From Pseudogracilibacillus auburnensis (lineage in GTDB: Bacteria; Bacillota; Bacilli; Bacillales; Amphibacillaceae): a stretch of DNA of 64,000 nt. Shown in pieces: positions 22,398-33,018 of the stretch. The first letter of the stretch is position 1; every line of letters starts with the position of its first letter. A program made the translations under genes and the position numbers. The stretch covers positions 558,001 to 622,000 of the forward strand of contig NZ_QJJQ01000001.1 in assembly GCF_003201975.1 (NCBI RefSeq). Reading direction: 5' to 3'. Under the pieces are notes generated by a model that saw nothing but the letters and a program-made list of their open reading frames with translations, did not search any database and was not told the DNA's origin.

Positions 22398-23591
22398 ATG
22401 AAAAAACAAGTTCCAGTAACAGTATTAAGCGGTTATTTAGGATCTGGTAAGACGACATTATTAAATCATATTTTAAACAATAAGGAAGGTCTAAAGGTTG
22501 CAGTCATCGTAAACGATATGAGTGAAATCAATATTGATGCAGAGTTAGTAAAGCAAGAAAGTTCCCTTTCGCGTACTGAAGAAAAATTAGTGGAAATATC
22601 AAATGGTTGTATTTGCTGTACATTACGTGAAGATTTATTAGTAGAAGTTCAACGAATCGTAGAAAATGGTGGAATTGACTATATCATTATTGAATCATCT
22701 GGAATATCTGAACCGATTCCTGTCGCACATACATTTACATATGAAGACGAAGAATTAAATATAGATTTATCACAATTTACTCGTTTAGATACGATGGTAA
22801 CAGTTGTTGATGCCAATCGATTCTGGCATGATTTTGAATCTGGAGATAGTTTATTAGACCGAAAAGAAGCAATCAGTGAAGAAGATGAAAGAGAAATAGC
22901 TGATTTACTATTAGACCAAATAGAGTTCTGTGATGTTTTAATTATTAACAAAAGTGATCTTATTAGTAAAGAAGAACTGGAAAAATTAAAACGAGTACTG
23001 CATACATTACAGCCTGATGCAAAAGTAATTGTCACTTCACACGGACAAGTAGATCCTGCAGATATTTTAGGAACGAATTTATTTGATTTTGATAAAGCAA
23101 GTTCATCGGCTGGTTGGATTAAAGAACTTGAGTTGGGGCATGAAAATCACGTTCCGGAAACTGATGAATATGGAATCTCATCCTTTGTTTATGTAAGACG
23201 AGAGCCATTTCACACCGCGCGTTTGGCTGATTGGTTAGAACATATGCCTAAAAGTATTGTTCGAGCAAAAGGGATTGCATGGTGTGCGACAAGAAATGAT
23301 GTTGCCTTACTTATGTCACAAGCTGGACCGTCCGTTTCACTTGAGCCAGTTACTTACTGGGTCGCTTCTTTGCCAAAATTGGAGCAAGAAGAAATAATGA
23401 AGGAAAATCCAGATGTTTTAGATGACTGGGATGATGAATACGGCGACCGTTTAACAAGACTAGTTTTTATTGGAGTTGATTTAGATCAACAAGAAATATC
23501 GGAAGAATTGGATCGTTGTTTATTAACAGAAACAGAACATGAATCAGAATGGGAACAATTACCTGACCCATTTAATTGGGAAATAGCCTAG
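22398..23591 (+). CDS. zagA: Zinc metallochaperone GTPase ZagA (YciC)
   Basis: ZagA of B. subtilis (formerly YciC) is a Zur-regulated GTPase that supports folate synthesis by FolE under zinc limitation. This 397-residue protein equals its length as I recall it. It has P-loop GYLGSGKTTLL near 13, NGCICCTLREDL near 70, ESSGISEPIPV near 98 and INKSDLI near 183. The C-terminal CobW domain includes RAKGIAWCATRND near 295 and a Cys/Glu-rich end. AAGGAGTGC precedes ATG, and a Zur box lies 17 bp upstream. Confidence 0.9.
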   Translation: MKKQVPVTVLSGYLGSGKTTLLNHILNNKEGLKVAVIVNDMSEINIDAELVKQESSLSRTEEKLVEISNGCICCTLREDLLVEVQRIVENGGIDYIIIESSGISEPIPVAHTFTYEDEELNIDLSQFTRLDTMVTVVDANRFWHDFESGDSLLDRKEAISEEDEREIADLLLDQIEFCDVLIINKSDLISKEELEKLKRVLHTLQPDAKVIVTSHGQVDPADILGTNLFDFDKASSSAGWIKELELGHENHVPETDEYGISSFVYVRREPFHTARLADWLEHMPKSIVRAKGIAWCATRNDVALLMSQAGPSVSLEPVTYWVASLPKLEQEEIMKENPDVLDDWDDEYGDRLTRLVFIGVDLDQQEISEELDRCLLTETEHESEWEQLPDPFNWEIA

Positions 23592-23610
23592 ATTTAAAGG
23601 GAAATTTATT

Positions 23611-23658
23611 AAACGGCTTTAGCTCTTCATTCAATTGAGCTAGAGTCGTTTATTTTTA
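23611..23658 (+). terminator. Intrinsic terminator after zagA
   Basis: AAACGGCTTTAGCTC pairs with GAGCTAGAGTCGTTT (two G-T pairs), followed by ATTTTTATT. Confidence 0.85.
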
Positions 23659-23659
23659 T

Positions 23660-24081
23660 TATCATTTATAAATGGTATATGTATCTATTTTATACTGGTC
23701 TTTCTCTCAATTTTACTTCTTCTATTTCGATTTATATAAAAAATGAAATAAGGTAACTTTTTTGGAGATGAAAAACGTCTACATTATCTTTACCGTATTT
23801 ATCATATAAATCTACTATCCAAAAGATGAGTTATTTTCAGTTAGGAATCGATAGAACGATATTCTATTTTCACTAATTTGATTTTTATTTATCTAAGGAA
23901 GCAGTTTTAGGTGGCTTCACTTAGCTGATAGTTACGTATAGACATTTTTAATAGTTTTCAAGTACAACTATTCTTTTATATAAAAATGAATAGTATGTCT
24001 ACGATAGTAGCCGTAGCAACTGTTTTCCAATTTTAATAGCTTAGTAGTGAACGGTAAATATTTAGGGAGGAGTTGAATGAA
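23660..24081. other. 420-bp AT-rich spacer before the spore-surface locus
   Basis: No gene. A nested inverted repeat lies at about 23935-24006: GTATAGACAT pairs with ATGTCTAC and encloses AATAGTT...AACTATT. I could not find a sigma-K-like promoter with correct spacing. Confidence 0.45.
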
Positions 24082-24495
24082 GTGGGAAGTTGTAGAGGAT
24101 GTTGCCACGATAAAAGGTGTCATGAACTAAGATGTCATTGCACTTGTCGAAAGAAGGATCATTGTGATCATCACCAAAAACTACTAAAAGATTGTATATG
24201 TGCAGAGTGGACTATACCATCAGGACAGAGTCAAACGGTTTTCCAAACTTCTGGGCATAGACAAATTTTTGCTTCTGGATTTATTACTTTGCAAGATAGC
24301 CATTCAGATTATGTAACTGCAAGGTTTTTTCTAGATGGATATGAAGTGGGAGCACCAATAAGAGTATTTAAGGATAGTAGTGTTGCGTTTTCGCTTACAA
24401 AATTTGATCGAATAACTGTTGAATGTGCAAATGCTAATGATGTGGAAGAAAGATGTGAAGGAGAGATTTGTTTAACAGTTAGGTCTCCAATGTAG
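24082..24495 (+). CDS. Cys-rich small protein, possible Ena-like (DUF3992) spore appendage subunit
   Basis: The 137-residue product has a Cys/His-rich N-terminus (CRGCC, RCHCTC, CDHH, DCICAEW). After it comes a ~100-residue beta-rich domain with [12 protein letters not shown], an FDRITVEC strand and a terminal [10 protein letters not shown]. That pattern (short Cys connector, then a jelly-roll-like domain ending in a G-x-x-C-L-T strand) is what I know of Ena endospore-appendage subunits; the match is by eye only. GTG at 24082 gives reasonable spacing from GGGAGG; TTG at 24073 is too close to it, and ATG at 24077 is out of frame. The collagen-like gene follows by 35 bp. Confidence 0.5.
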   Translation: MGSCRGCCHDKRCHELRCHCTCRKKDHCDHHQKLLKDCICAEWTIPSGQSQTVFQTSGHRQIFASGFITLQDSHSDYVTARFFLDGYEVGAPIRVFKDSSVAFSLTKFDRITVECANANDVEERCEGEICLTVRSPM

Positions 24496-24508
24496 GATTT
24501 GTTATTCA

Positions 24509-26590
<2,082 letters not shown>

Positions 26591-26595
26591 TCATT

Positions 26596-26628
26596 GTTTG
26601 GGAAAGAATAAATTATTCTTTCCCAAAC
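26596..26628 (+). terminator. Strong hairpin after the collagen-like gene
   Basis: Perfect 15-bp stem GTTTGGGAAAGAATA/TATTCTTTCCCAAAC with a 3-base loop, 14 bp after the stop. No T run follows, so it may protect the transcript 3' end rather than terminate efficiently. Confidence 0.65.
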
Positions 26629-26691
26629 GTATAAATTCATCATGATAGTAGGTATAGTTTAATGTATTCATTAACATAATGGGGTGTTCAT

Positions 26692-27777
26692 ATGATAACA
26701 ATTAGTCTTTGTATGATTGTAAAGAATGAAGAAGAGGTGTTGGCAGGATGTTTAAATAGTGTAAAGGAATATTGTGATGAAATAATTATTGTAGACACGG
26801 GATCAACAGATGAAACTAAAAAGATTGCAAGTAAATTTACAAAAAAGATTTATGATTTTAAATGGATAGACGATTTTTCCGCAGCTAGAAACTTTGCGTT
26901 TAGTAAAGCAAGAATGGATTTTATTTTTTGGCTAGATGCAGATGATATCTTACTTGAAAATGATCAAAAAAAACTAAGAAATTTAAAAAAATCATTAAAT
27001 ACCGATATCGATGCTGTCTCCATGAATTATATTTTACAATTTGATGAATATGGTAAACCATCATTTTACTTTCGAAGACATCGTCTAGTTAAAAGAATCA
27101 ATAACTTTCAATGGAAAGGGCAAGTTCATGAATATTTAGAAGTAGGGGGGAATATTTTACAAGCCGATATCGCTGTAACTCACCGAAAAAATAAAAAAAA
27201 TAAAGATCAACAATCAAGTGATCGAAATATAAAAATATACGAAAAAAGATTAGAAAAAAATGAAAAATTTAGTCCACGAGATTTATATTATTATGCCAAT
27301 GAATTAAAGGATCATCGGCAATACAATAAAGCAATTCAGTATTATCAAAAGTTTATAAATTGCGATCAAGGTTGGTATGAAGATAAAATTAGAGCGTGTC
27401 TTTATATGTCAGATATTTACCGAGTAAAAAAAGAACATGAAAATGAATGTAAACTATTATTACAAACATTTAAATATGATAAACCACGACCCGAAACATG
27501 TTGTAAATTGGGAGACTACTTTTTACGGAAGAAATTGTATTATCCAGCAATATATTGGTTTGAAACGGCTGTACGAACTAAATATAAGAATCCCCAAGGC
27601 TTTCATCACGAAGCATTTTCAACATGGTACCCTCATCTGTCACTATGTTTTTCTTATTGGAGAATTGGAAATAAGGAAAAGTCTATTTACCACCATGAGA
27701 TCGTAAAAAACATTCGTCCAAATGACCCCAAAGTCTTATATAATGAACAATTTTTTAATGGGACAGCAAAAAAATGA
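26692..27777 (+). CDS. Family 2 glycosyltransferase with TPR-like C-terminus
   Basis: The GT-A domain begins ISLCMIVKNEEEVLAGCLNS, has IIIVDTGSTDETKKIA near 32 and the metal-binding FWLDADDI near 83. Residues ~190-360 form helical TPR-like repeats (DLYYYANELKDHRQYNKAIQ, ACLYMSDIYRV, PAIYWFETAV). This SPBc2-type GT2-TPR layout often accompanies surface glycoproteins. Placement right after the collagen-like gene suggests it adds sugar to the GAT/GPT threonines; the sugar and acceptor are inferred. It is 18 bp before the pyruvyl transferase gene. Confidence 0.82.
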   Translation: MITISLCMIVKNEEEVLAGCLNSVKEYCDEIIIVDTGSTDETKKIASKFTKKIYDFKWIDDFSAARNFAFSKARMDFIFWLDADDILLENDQKKLRNLKKSLNTDIDAVSMNYILQFDEYGKPSFYFRRHRLVKRINNFQWKGQVHEYLEVGGNILQADIAVTHRKNKKNKDQQSSDRNIKIYEKRLEKNEKFSPRDLYYYANELKDHRQYNKAIQYYQKFINCDQGWYEDKIRACLYMSDIYRVKKEHENECKLLLQTFKYDKPRPETCCKLGDYFLRKKLYYPAIYWFETAVRTKYKNPQGFHHEAFSTWYPHLSLCFSYWRIGNKEKSIYHHEIVKNIRPNDPKVLYNEQFFNGTAKK

Positions 27778-27795
27778 ATAAAAGAGAGGCTAACA

Positions 27796-28857
27796 ATGAT
27801 TAAGATAAAAAATGTTTTATATCTAGGCTGGTTAGGGAAAGGAAATGTAGGCGATGATGTATTATTTGAATTGTTCAAAAAGATGTTTTATAAATATGCT
27901 ACTTCCAACCAAAATAATATTGCTGTAAATTTTGACACATTTCCAATCGTTAACAATTATAAAATAGATGTATCTGCATATGATCTTATCGTGCTAGGTG
28001 GCGGTTCATTAATTCACCTACCTTATTGGTTGAAAATATGTAAGGAAGCTTCAGATAAAGGGATTCCTATCGTATCGTGGGGCACAGGTTTTGATCATAA
28101 ATACAAATCAGATCATTCCCTTCATTTATTTCAACATATTAATCAATATAAGTCTATATACGACAGTTTCACCTATTTAAGTGTTCGTGGACCTTTTACT
28201 AAAAAGTTATTAACTGATATTGGAGTCGAAAAAGAAATTCATGAAATAGGGGATCCTGCCTTATTTTATGCATCAGAAACATTTGGGAAATCATTTGTCA
28301 ACACAGATAAAAACGACAAACAAATATTGATCAATTGGGGTACATCCTTTAATAATATTTTTGGAAATAATGAACTTTATGTAGAGAATGAACTAGTGAA
28401 AGTTATTCATTATTTACTCGACAAAGGGTATCGTGTGAAAATTTATCCAATTTGGACGGAGGATATTGATGCAGTAAAACGACTGAAGGAAAAAGTATCT
28501 GATCGTCGATGTGAAATACAGACAGTTGTTTATGATGCTAGAACGACTCAACAAATGATTGAAAAAAGTTATATAACGATTAACTTTAAACTACATGCAA
28601 ATATTATGTCTGCTTCTGTAAATAGACCATTTATTTCATTGGCTTATCGGGGAAAATGTTTTGATTTTGCTGAAACAGTTCAATGTGCGGATCATGCCAT
28701 TGCAACTGACGAAGTTACAGCAGATAAAGTTATTCATTTAGTGAATAATACGTTTGAATACTACCATGAAATAGTAGATAAAATTGTTCAAAAGAAAAAA
28801 GTATTTTATCCCCGCCTTCTTCATTCAATTCGAACCATTTCAAACATACTCCATTAA
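27796..28857 (+). CDS. Polysaccharide pyruvyl transferase family protein
   Basis: A 353-residue CsaB-like protein. It starts with VLYLGWLGKGNVGDDVLFE, has DLIVLGGGSLIHLPYW near 64, WGTGFDH near 95, SVRGPFTKKLL near 131, EIGDPALF near 152 and the C-terminal NFKLHANIMSASVNRPFI near 260. Family members transfer pyruvate from PEP to sugars. Pyruvylated glycans are known on Bacillus surface polymers. AGAGAGGC precedes ATG. With the neighbouring glycosyltransferase it probably finishes a spore-surface glycan; that link is inferred from position. Confidence 0.82.
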   Translation: MIKIKNVLYLGWLGKGNVGDDVLFELFKKMFYKYATSNQNNIAVNFDTFPIVNNYKIDVSAYDLIVLGGGSLIHLPYWLKICKEASDKGIPIVSWGTGFDHKYKSDHSLHLFQHINQYKSIYDSFTYLSVRGPFTKKLLTDIGVEKEIHEIGDPALFYASETFGKSFVNTDKNDKQILINWGTSFNNIFGNNELYVENELVKVIHYLLDKGYRVKIYPIWTEDIDAVKRLKEKVSDRRCEIQTVVYDARTTQQMIEKSYITINFKLHANIMSASVNRPFISLAYRGKCFDFAETVQCADHAIATDEVTADKVIHLVNNTFEYYHEIVDKIVQKKKVFYPRLLHSIRTISNILH

Positions 28858-28875
28858 GAAAGGAGTTTAGTTTCA

Positions 28876-29466
28876 TTGATGTATCTAAAGCAAAATTGTG
28901 TAAATAAACCAATCATGTTCTTTTTACGAAATGGGGAAGTGTTCAAAACGAGAAGTATGAAAAATAATGTAATAACGAAATTTTTTTTAATTACTTCTAT
29001 TGATAAAACATGTATCACATTTATGCAATTGCGCCCTTGTTATATTTGTTACAATAACTATTCGTTCGAACCAACTTATGAATATATAACGATGGAAAAA
29101 AGCGTTTTTTGTGCCTACCATATCCTGAATGATGTATGTATTCGAAAATGCAAACATCATATTTGTTGCTTTAGTGATTGTTTAATTGGTCACTTTACAT
29201 TATTGCCTGGGAATAACGAAGCAACCATATGGAAATCAAATATGGCTAATAAACAATCGGGTACACTTCAAATACAATTAAAAGATAAAATATCTTCACC
29301 TGTTAAGGTTATCATTCAAAACGGTTATGTGCATTCCATTACAAGCTTAAAATCTAAAATAATATGTTTAGATGGAGCCAAACATATTACAATTAAATCA
29401 AACGGAGATGAAAAAGTTAAGGGATGCTTTAAAATTGAAATGAACAGCATGATTGAACAAATTTAA
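28876..29466 (+). CDS. Cys-rich protein: possible CotY/CotZ-like half plus Ena-like beta domain
   Basis: Not securely recognised. Residues ~10-110 (IMFFLRNGEVFKTRS, FFLITSIDKTCITFMQLRPC, SVFCAYHILNDVC, CCFSDCLIG) follow the spacing of CotY/CotZ-type exosporium proteins: a 'PFLVFDKKG'-like start, an 'LRP' strand, then clustered cysteines. Residues ~112-190 (TLLPGNNEATIWKS, SGTLQIQL, LDGAKHITIKS, GCFKIEMN) look like one beta-sandwich of the Ena/DUF3992 type. I infer an anchor between exosporium and appendage. TTG at 28876 and ATG at 28879 are both possible starts behind AAAGGAG. It is 18 bp after the pyruvyl transferase gene, in one likely operon. Confidence 0.45.
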   Translation: MMYLKQNCVNKPIMFFLRNGEVFKTRSMKNNVITKFFLITSIDKTCITFMQLRPCYICYNNYSFEPTYEYITMEKSVFCAYHILNDVCIRKCKHHICCFSDCLIGHFTLLPGNNEATIWKSNMANKQSGTLQIQLKDKISSPVKVIIQNGYVHSITSLKSKIICLDGAKHITIKSNGDEKVKGCFKIEMNSMIEQI

Positions 29467-30876
29467 AGAAAGTGTTTTTTATTCTTTACAGATGTGCTTT
29501 GAGTGTTAAAATATCGGTGAAAGAATCATGTGATGAAAATATTAGTTTCAATGGTCAAGAATTCATCCTCTTTCACTGATACATATTTTTTTATTATCTC
29601 ACTTTCGCACCGATAAAATGAGTGTAAACAGTTCGCTTAGTTAAGTCTGAGACGATTCTAATTATTCTCTTGATGACTTGTGAGACTACGAATATTTCTC
29701 CTACTAAAAAGATATGTTTTTTGTTACATATAAGATATAAACTGCACAGAAACTTTGATTAGTGGATGGCTTACCGCTACGGAAATTACACTTCGCTTTC
29801 CGCGGGCAACGTCTCAACTAATTTCAAACGTTTTATTCAAAACGTTTGAAATGGATTTTCGGCTGTTGCTTTTCCAGCAAATATTTACGATGGGACGAGC
29901 ATTTAGCGCAGTCCCAGGAGTTATCGTGCATTCGGATTCTACACAAATATGGAATGTTGACTTTTTCTTTATCCTATTGGATGAGTGATACAAAGGGATG
30001 GAAAATATGCCTTTTGGCCATTAAAACAACCTATCTTTTTGGCATCATTTCGGATAGTTTTTCAGTGGCCTCCCTTTTCACCTGCAGGAGTCTCCGTGTA
30101 TTTCCTTCCCTCAGGTGGGTGTTGTCACTTATTACAGTTATTTATGGGTGTAATCACATAATTATCATTTACCTTAAGTATAGTTGATTGAAGTATAGGA
30201 CAGTCGACTCCTGGGACTGCACTTCCGTTCGTCCCACCGTAAAGATTTGCACTAGCACGTCCTCTGAAGCCGTGCCCATGGAAAGCGACTGTCCGTAGCG
30301 AAAATCAACGGTGCTGTGACTGGTTCTACTCGAAATGTCAAATTAAGTTACTGCGCAGTTTTTTTCAAATGCGTGATAATAGCAACTACGTAACGAAAAG
30401 AGCAATGGAGTCTAAAGATACGTGCTTATACCTTAGGCAACCGCTCACCTAAAGTCAATTTGAGCATTGTATCTTCATCCTATTTCACTCGACAAAAGCT
30501 TTTTGGTTCAATTTACTCTTCAGGTGGAGTAATTATCATAAAGTTCATTTAAGTACTTTCAACTTAACGCATGACTTATTTCCTTTAATTGATTAATACG
30601 AGTATGAATAAACCAAATTCAATTGCAATATAGAATAAATCTGAAACGGTTGATTACAATAATTGTATATACTTACATCCATCATCTGTCACCAAATTAA
30701 CCTAGTTCTTGTGTTTCTTCCATAAACAGGTTACTCATTCATTGTGTGATAAACATAATGCGAAAAGATTTGTTGTGTGATATTATAGTTAAAAATTGGA
30801 AAAAATCAGGTGATATGGGAGGCGATTTTATCAAGAATATCAAGCTTCAAATTAAAACAAAGAGGAGGGAATGGGT
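29467..30876. other. 1.4-kb spacer with transcription-end hairpin and repeat modules
   Basis: No credible gene. Near 29511-29595, ATCGGTGAAAGAATCATG can pair with CATCCTCTTTCACTGAT before a T-rich stretch, a possible terminator. Repeat modules fill about 29760-30310 (separate entry). The last 560 bp are plain AT-rich sequence. ORFs of 77 and 113 codons inside the repeat (29755-30187) are by-products. Confidence 0.6.
29760..30310 (-). repeat. Interspersed element copy 3, composite
   Basis: The palindrome core is at 29821-29852, with flanks CGCGGGCAACGTCTCAACTA and GGATTTTCGGCTGTTGCTTT, which is copy 2 in reverse. The TTTTTCAGTGGCCTCC module (as in copy 1) is at about 30058-30075. TACGATGGGACGAGC...GTCCCAGGAG (about 29888-29921) is inverted against CTCCTGGGACTGC...GTCCCACCGTAAAG (about 30208-30246). 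That last module is also found at about 42396-42437. This looks like two or more elements nested together. Confidence 0.8.
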
Positions 30877-32367
30877 ATGTCTGTAGATCATATTTATCAA
30901 TTAATTTCAATAATCCTATATATGGTAGCAATGTTATTCATCGGTTGGTATGCATTTAGACGAACAGTTAACTTAACGGATTATATGTTAGGTGGGCGAT
31001 CATTAGGACCAGCAGTAACCGCATTAAGTGCTGGAGCTGCCGATATGTCAGGATGGCTACTGATGGGATTACCAGGTGCGATTTACGCGGCTGGACTAGT
31101 TGAGGCGTGGATAGCGATTGGACTAACGATAGGAGCCTATTTAAACTGGCTATTTGTAGCACCGCGACTTCGTGTATATACACAAGTATCAAATGACTCC
31201 ATTACAATACCAAGTTATCTAGAAAATAGGTTAAAAGATACTTCAAGAATTTTGCGTATCGCATCAGGAATTATTATTTTGATTTTCTTTACATTCTATG
31301 TGTCATCTGGGATGGTTGCAGGTGGAGTGTTTTTTGAAAGTTCCTTTGGTCTACCTTACCATACTGGCCTAATTATCGTTTCGATTGTTGTTATCGCTTA
31401 TACACTATTTGGTGGATTCCTTGCAGTAAGTTATACTGACTTTGTTCAAGGACTTATTATGTTTTTAGCATTAATTCTCGTTCCTGTTTTCGGTATCTTT
31501 TTAACAGGTGGTTTTTCTGAAACGGCTGAGTCCATTCGAGCAGTAGATCCGACAAGACTAAGCTTAATACAAGGTGCTTCATTTATCGGAGTTATTTCTG
31601 CTGCAGCCTGGGGACTTGGATATTTTGGACAGCCACATATTATCGTCCGATTTATGGCTATTAAGTCAGTAAAGGAAACGAAGGAAGCTAGAAGAATCGG
31701 GATTAGTTGGATGGCTTTAAGTTTAATTGGGGCTATTGCTACAGCATTGATAGGAATTGCTTATTTTCAGCAAAATCCAGATGTAACAATAACAGATCCT
31801 GAAGCAGTGTTTATCGAACTTGGCCAAATTATTTTCCATCCGTTTATTGCAGGAATCATGCTTGCAGCTATCCTAGCAGCTGTTATGAGTACGATTTCAT
31901 CTCAATTAATTGTTACATCATCTGCATTAATTGAAGATTTATATAAAGCAGTGATTAAAGTAGATGCAACAGATAAAAGATATGTTTTCCTCGGTAGAAT
32001 GTCGGTTCTATTCGTGTCAGTCGTTGCCATGCTTTTTGCGTGGACGAAAACAAATACGATTTTAAAGCTTGTATCTTTTGCTTGGGCAGGATTTGGAGCT
32101 TCGTTTGGACCGATTATTATCCTTTCACTTTATTGGAGAAAAATTACGAATAAAGGTGCTTTAGCCGGGATGGTTGTTGGAGCAATTACCGTCATTATTT
32201 GGGGGAATGTAGAAGCTCTTACAGGAACATTATATGAAATTGTCCCAGGGTTTTTACTTAACCTAATCGTCACCGTTCTTGTTAGTTTAATGACATATAA
32301 AGAAGATAAGGAAATAACCGAAGAATTTGATGAAACGTTACGATTATTGAAAAAAGAAAGAGCATAA
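30877..32367 (+). CDS. putP: Sodium/proline symporter
   Basis: A sodium:solute symporter of the SSS family, closest by motif to PutP/OpuE proline carriers. About 13 membrane helices are evident over 496 residues. Family segments include YMLGGRSLGPAVTALSAGAA near 35, the sodium-site region ADMSGWLLMGLPG near 54 and GYFGQPHIIVRFMAIKS near 250. ATG at 30877 is favoured over 30871 because AGGAGGG ends only two bases before the latter. It may feed the P5C dehydrogenase 10 kb upstream, or serve osmoprotection as OpuE does; the sequence does not decide. Confidence 0.87.
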   Translation: MSVDHIYQLISIILYMVAMLFIGWYAFRRTVNLTDYMLGGRSLGPAVTALSAGAADMSGWLLMGLPGAIYAAGLVEAWIAIGLTIGAYLNWLFVAPRLRVYTQVSNDSITIPSYLENRLKDTSRILRIASGIIILIFFTFYVSSGMVAGGVFFESSFGLPYHTGLIIVSIVVIAYTLFGGFLAVSYTDFVQGLIMFLALILVPVFGIFLTGGFSETAESIRAVDPTRLSLIQGASFIGVISAAAWGLGYFGQPHIIVRFMAIKSVKETKEARRIGISWMALSLIGAIATALIGIAYFQQNPDVTITDPEAVFIELGQIIFHPFIAGIMLAAILAAVMSTISSQLIVTSSALIEDLYKAVIKVDATDKRYVFLGRMSVLFVSVVAMLFAWTKTNTILKLVSFAWAGFGASFGPIIILSLYWRKITNKGALAGMVVGAITVIIWGNVEALTGTLYEIVPGFLLNLIVTVLVSLMTYKEDKEITEEFDETLRLLKKERA

Positions 32368-32384
32368 CATTTCGGGTGAACAAC

Positions 32385-32412
32385 AAGCCTATGCATTTAG
32401 TGTAGGCTTTTT
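32385..32412 (+). terminator. Intrinsic terminator after putP
   Basis: AAGCCTA/TAGGCTT stem followed by TTTTT. Confidence 0.8.
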
Positions 32413-32714
32413 GGTTTCTAAAATTATCCAGTTATATAGTATATTTCTTTCGCATGATTATGTAGAAAAAATGTAGGGGGAAGTAGCTAAATAAGAACGT
32501 GCGATCTTTATGTGATAGGATTAGTTGCTATATCAATCATTATTCTGCTATTATCAAGAGTGTTGCTACCTTTTTATATTAATGCTTTATTAATAGAAGT
32601 GTGACAAACTAATACGACATTTTCTAAGTTGTAGTAAACGATTTTCACAAAAAATTATGATAAAATTTAATGATGAACAAACTGTACTAGCAAGATTTTA
32701 TGGAGGTGAATGAA
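32413..32714. other. putP-gatC spacer
   Basis: 300 bp of AT-rich sequence presumably holding the gatCAB promoter. TATGATAAAAT near 32656 could supply a -10. Nothing else was recognised. Confidence 0.4.
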
Positions 32715-33005
32715 ATGGCTACAATTTCTAAAGAAGATATCATTAGAACTGCAGATTTAGCAAGACTTGTACTTACAGATGAAGAAGCTCAAATGTATAG
32801 TGAGCAATTAAGTGAGATTTTAACATTTACTGAAAAAATAAATGAAATAAATACAGACGACGTGACACCTACGACGAATGGAAATCAAATAACGAATGTT
32901 CTACGGAAAGACAAACCAGTACAATGGGAAAAACAGGATGAGGCGCTTGAAAATGCACCAGAACACGAGGATAACCAATTTAAAGTACCGGCAATAATGG
33001 ATTAA
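32715..33005 (+). CDS. gatC: Asp-tRNA(Asn)/Glu-tRNA(Gln) amidotransferase subunit C
   Basis: GatC bridges GatA and GatB in the enzyme that converts misacylated Glu-tRNA(Gln) to Gln-tRNA(Gln). The 96-residue protein has TADLARLVLTDEEAQMY and SEILTFTEKINEINTDDVTP, both typical. ATG at 32715 is right because GGAGGTGA lies 32702-32709; an ATG at 32700 would overlap that site. gatA follows after 13 bp. Confidence 0.95.
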   Translation: MATISKEDIIRTADLARLVLTDEEAQMYSEQLSEILTFTEKINEINTDDVTPTTNGNQITNVLRKDKPVQWEKQDEALENAPEHEDNQFKVPAIMD

Positions 33006-33018
33006 GGAGGGACAATGA

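Noticed and set aside
23660-24081. Sigma-K promoter for the spore-surface locus
   Set aside because: Only partial -10-like strings were seen; none had an AC -35 at the right spacing.
29755-30187. Two ORFs of 77 and 113 codons
   Set aside because: They lie inside the interspersed repeat modules, lack ribosome-binding sites, and change with each repeat copy.
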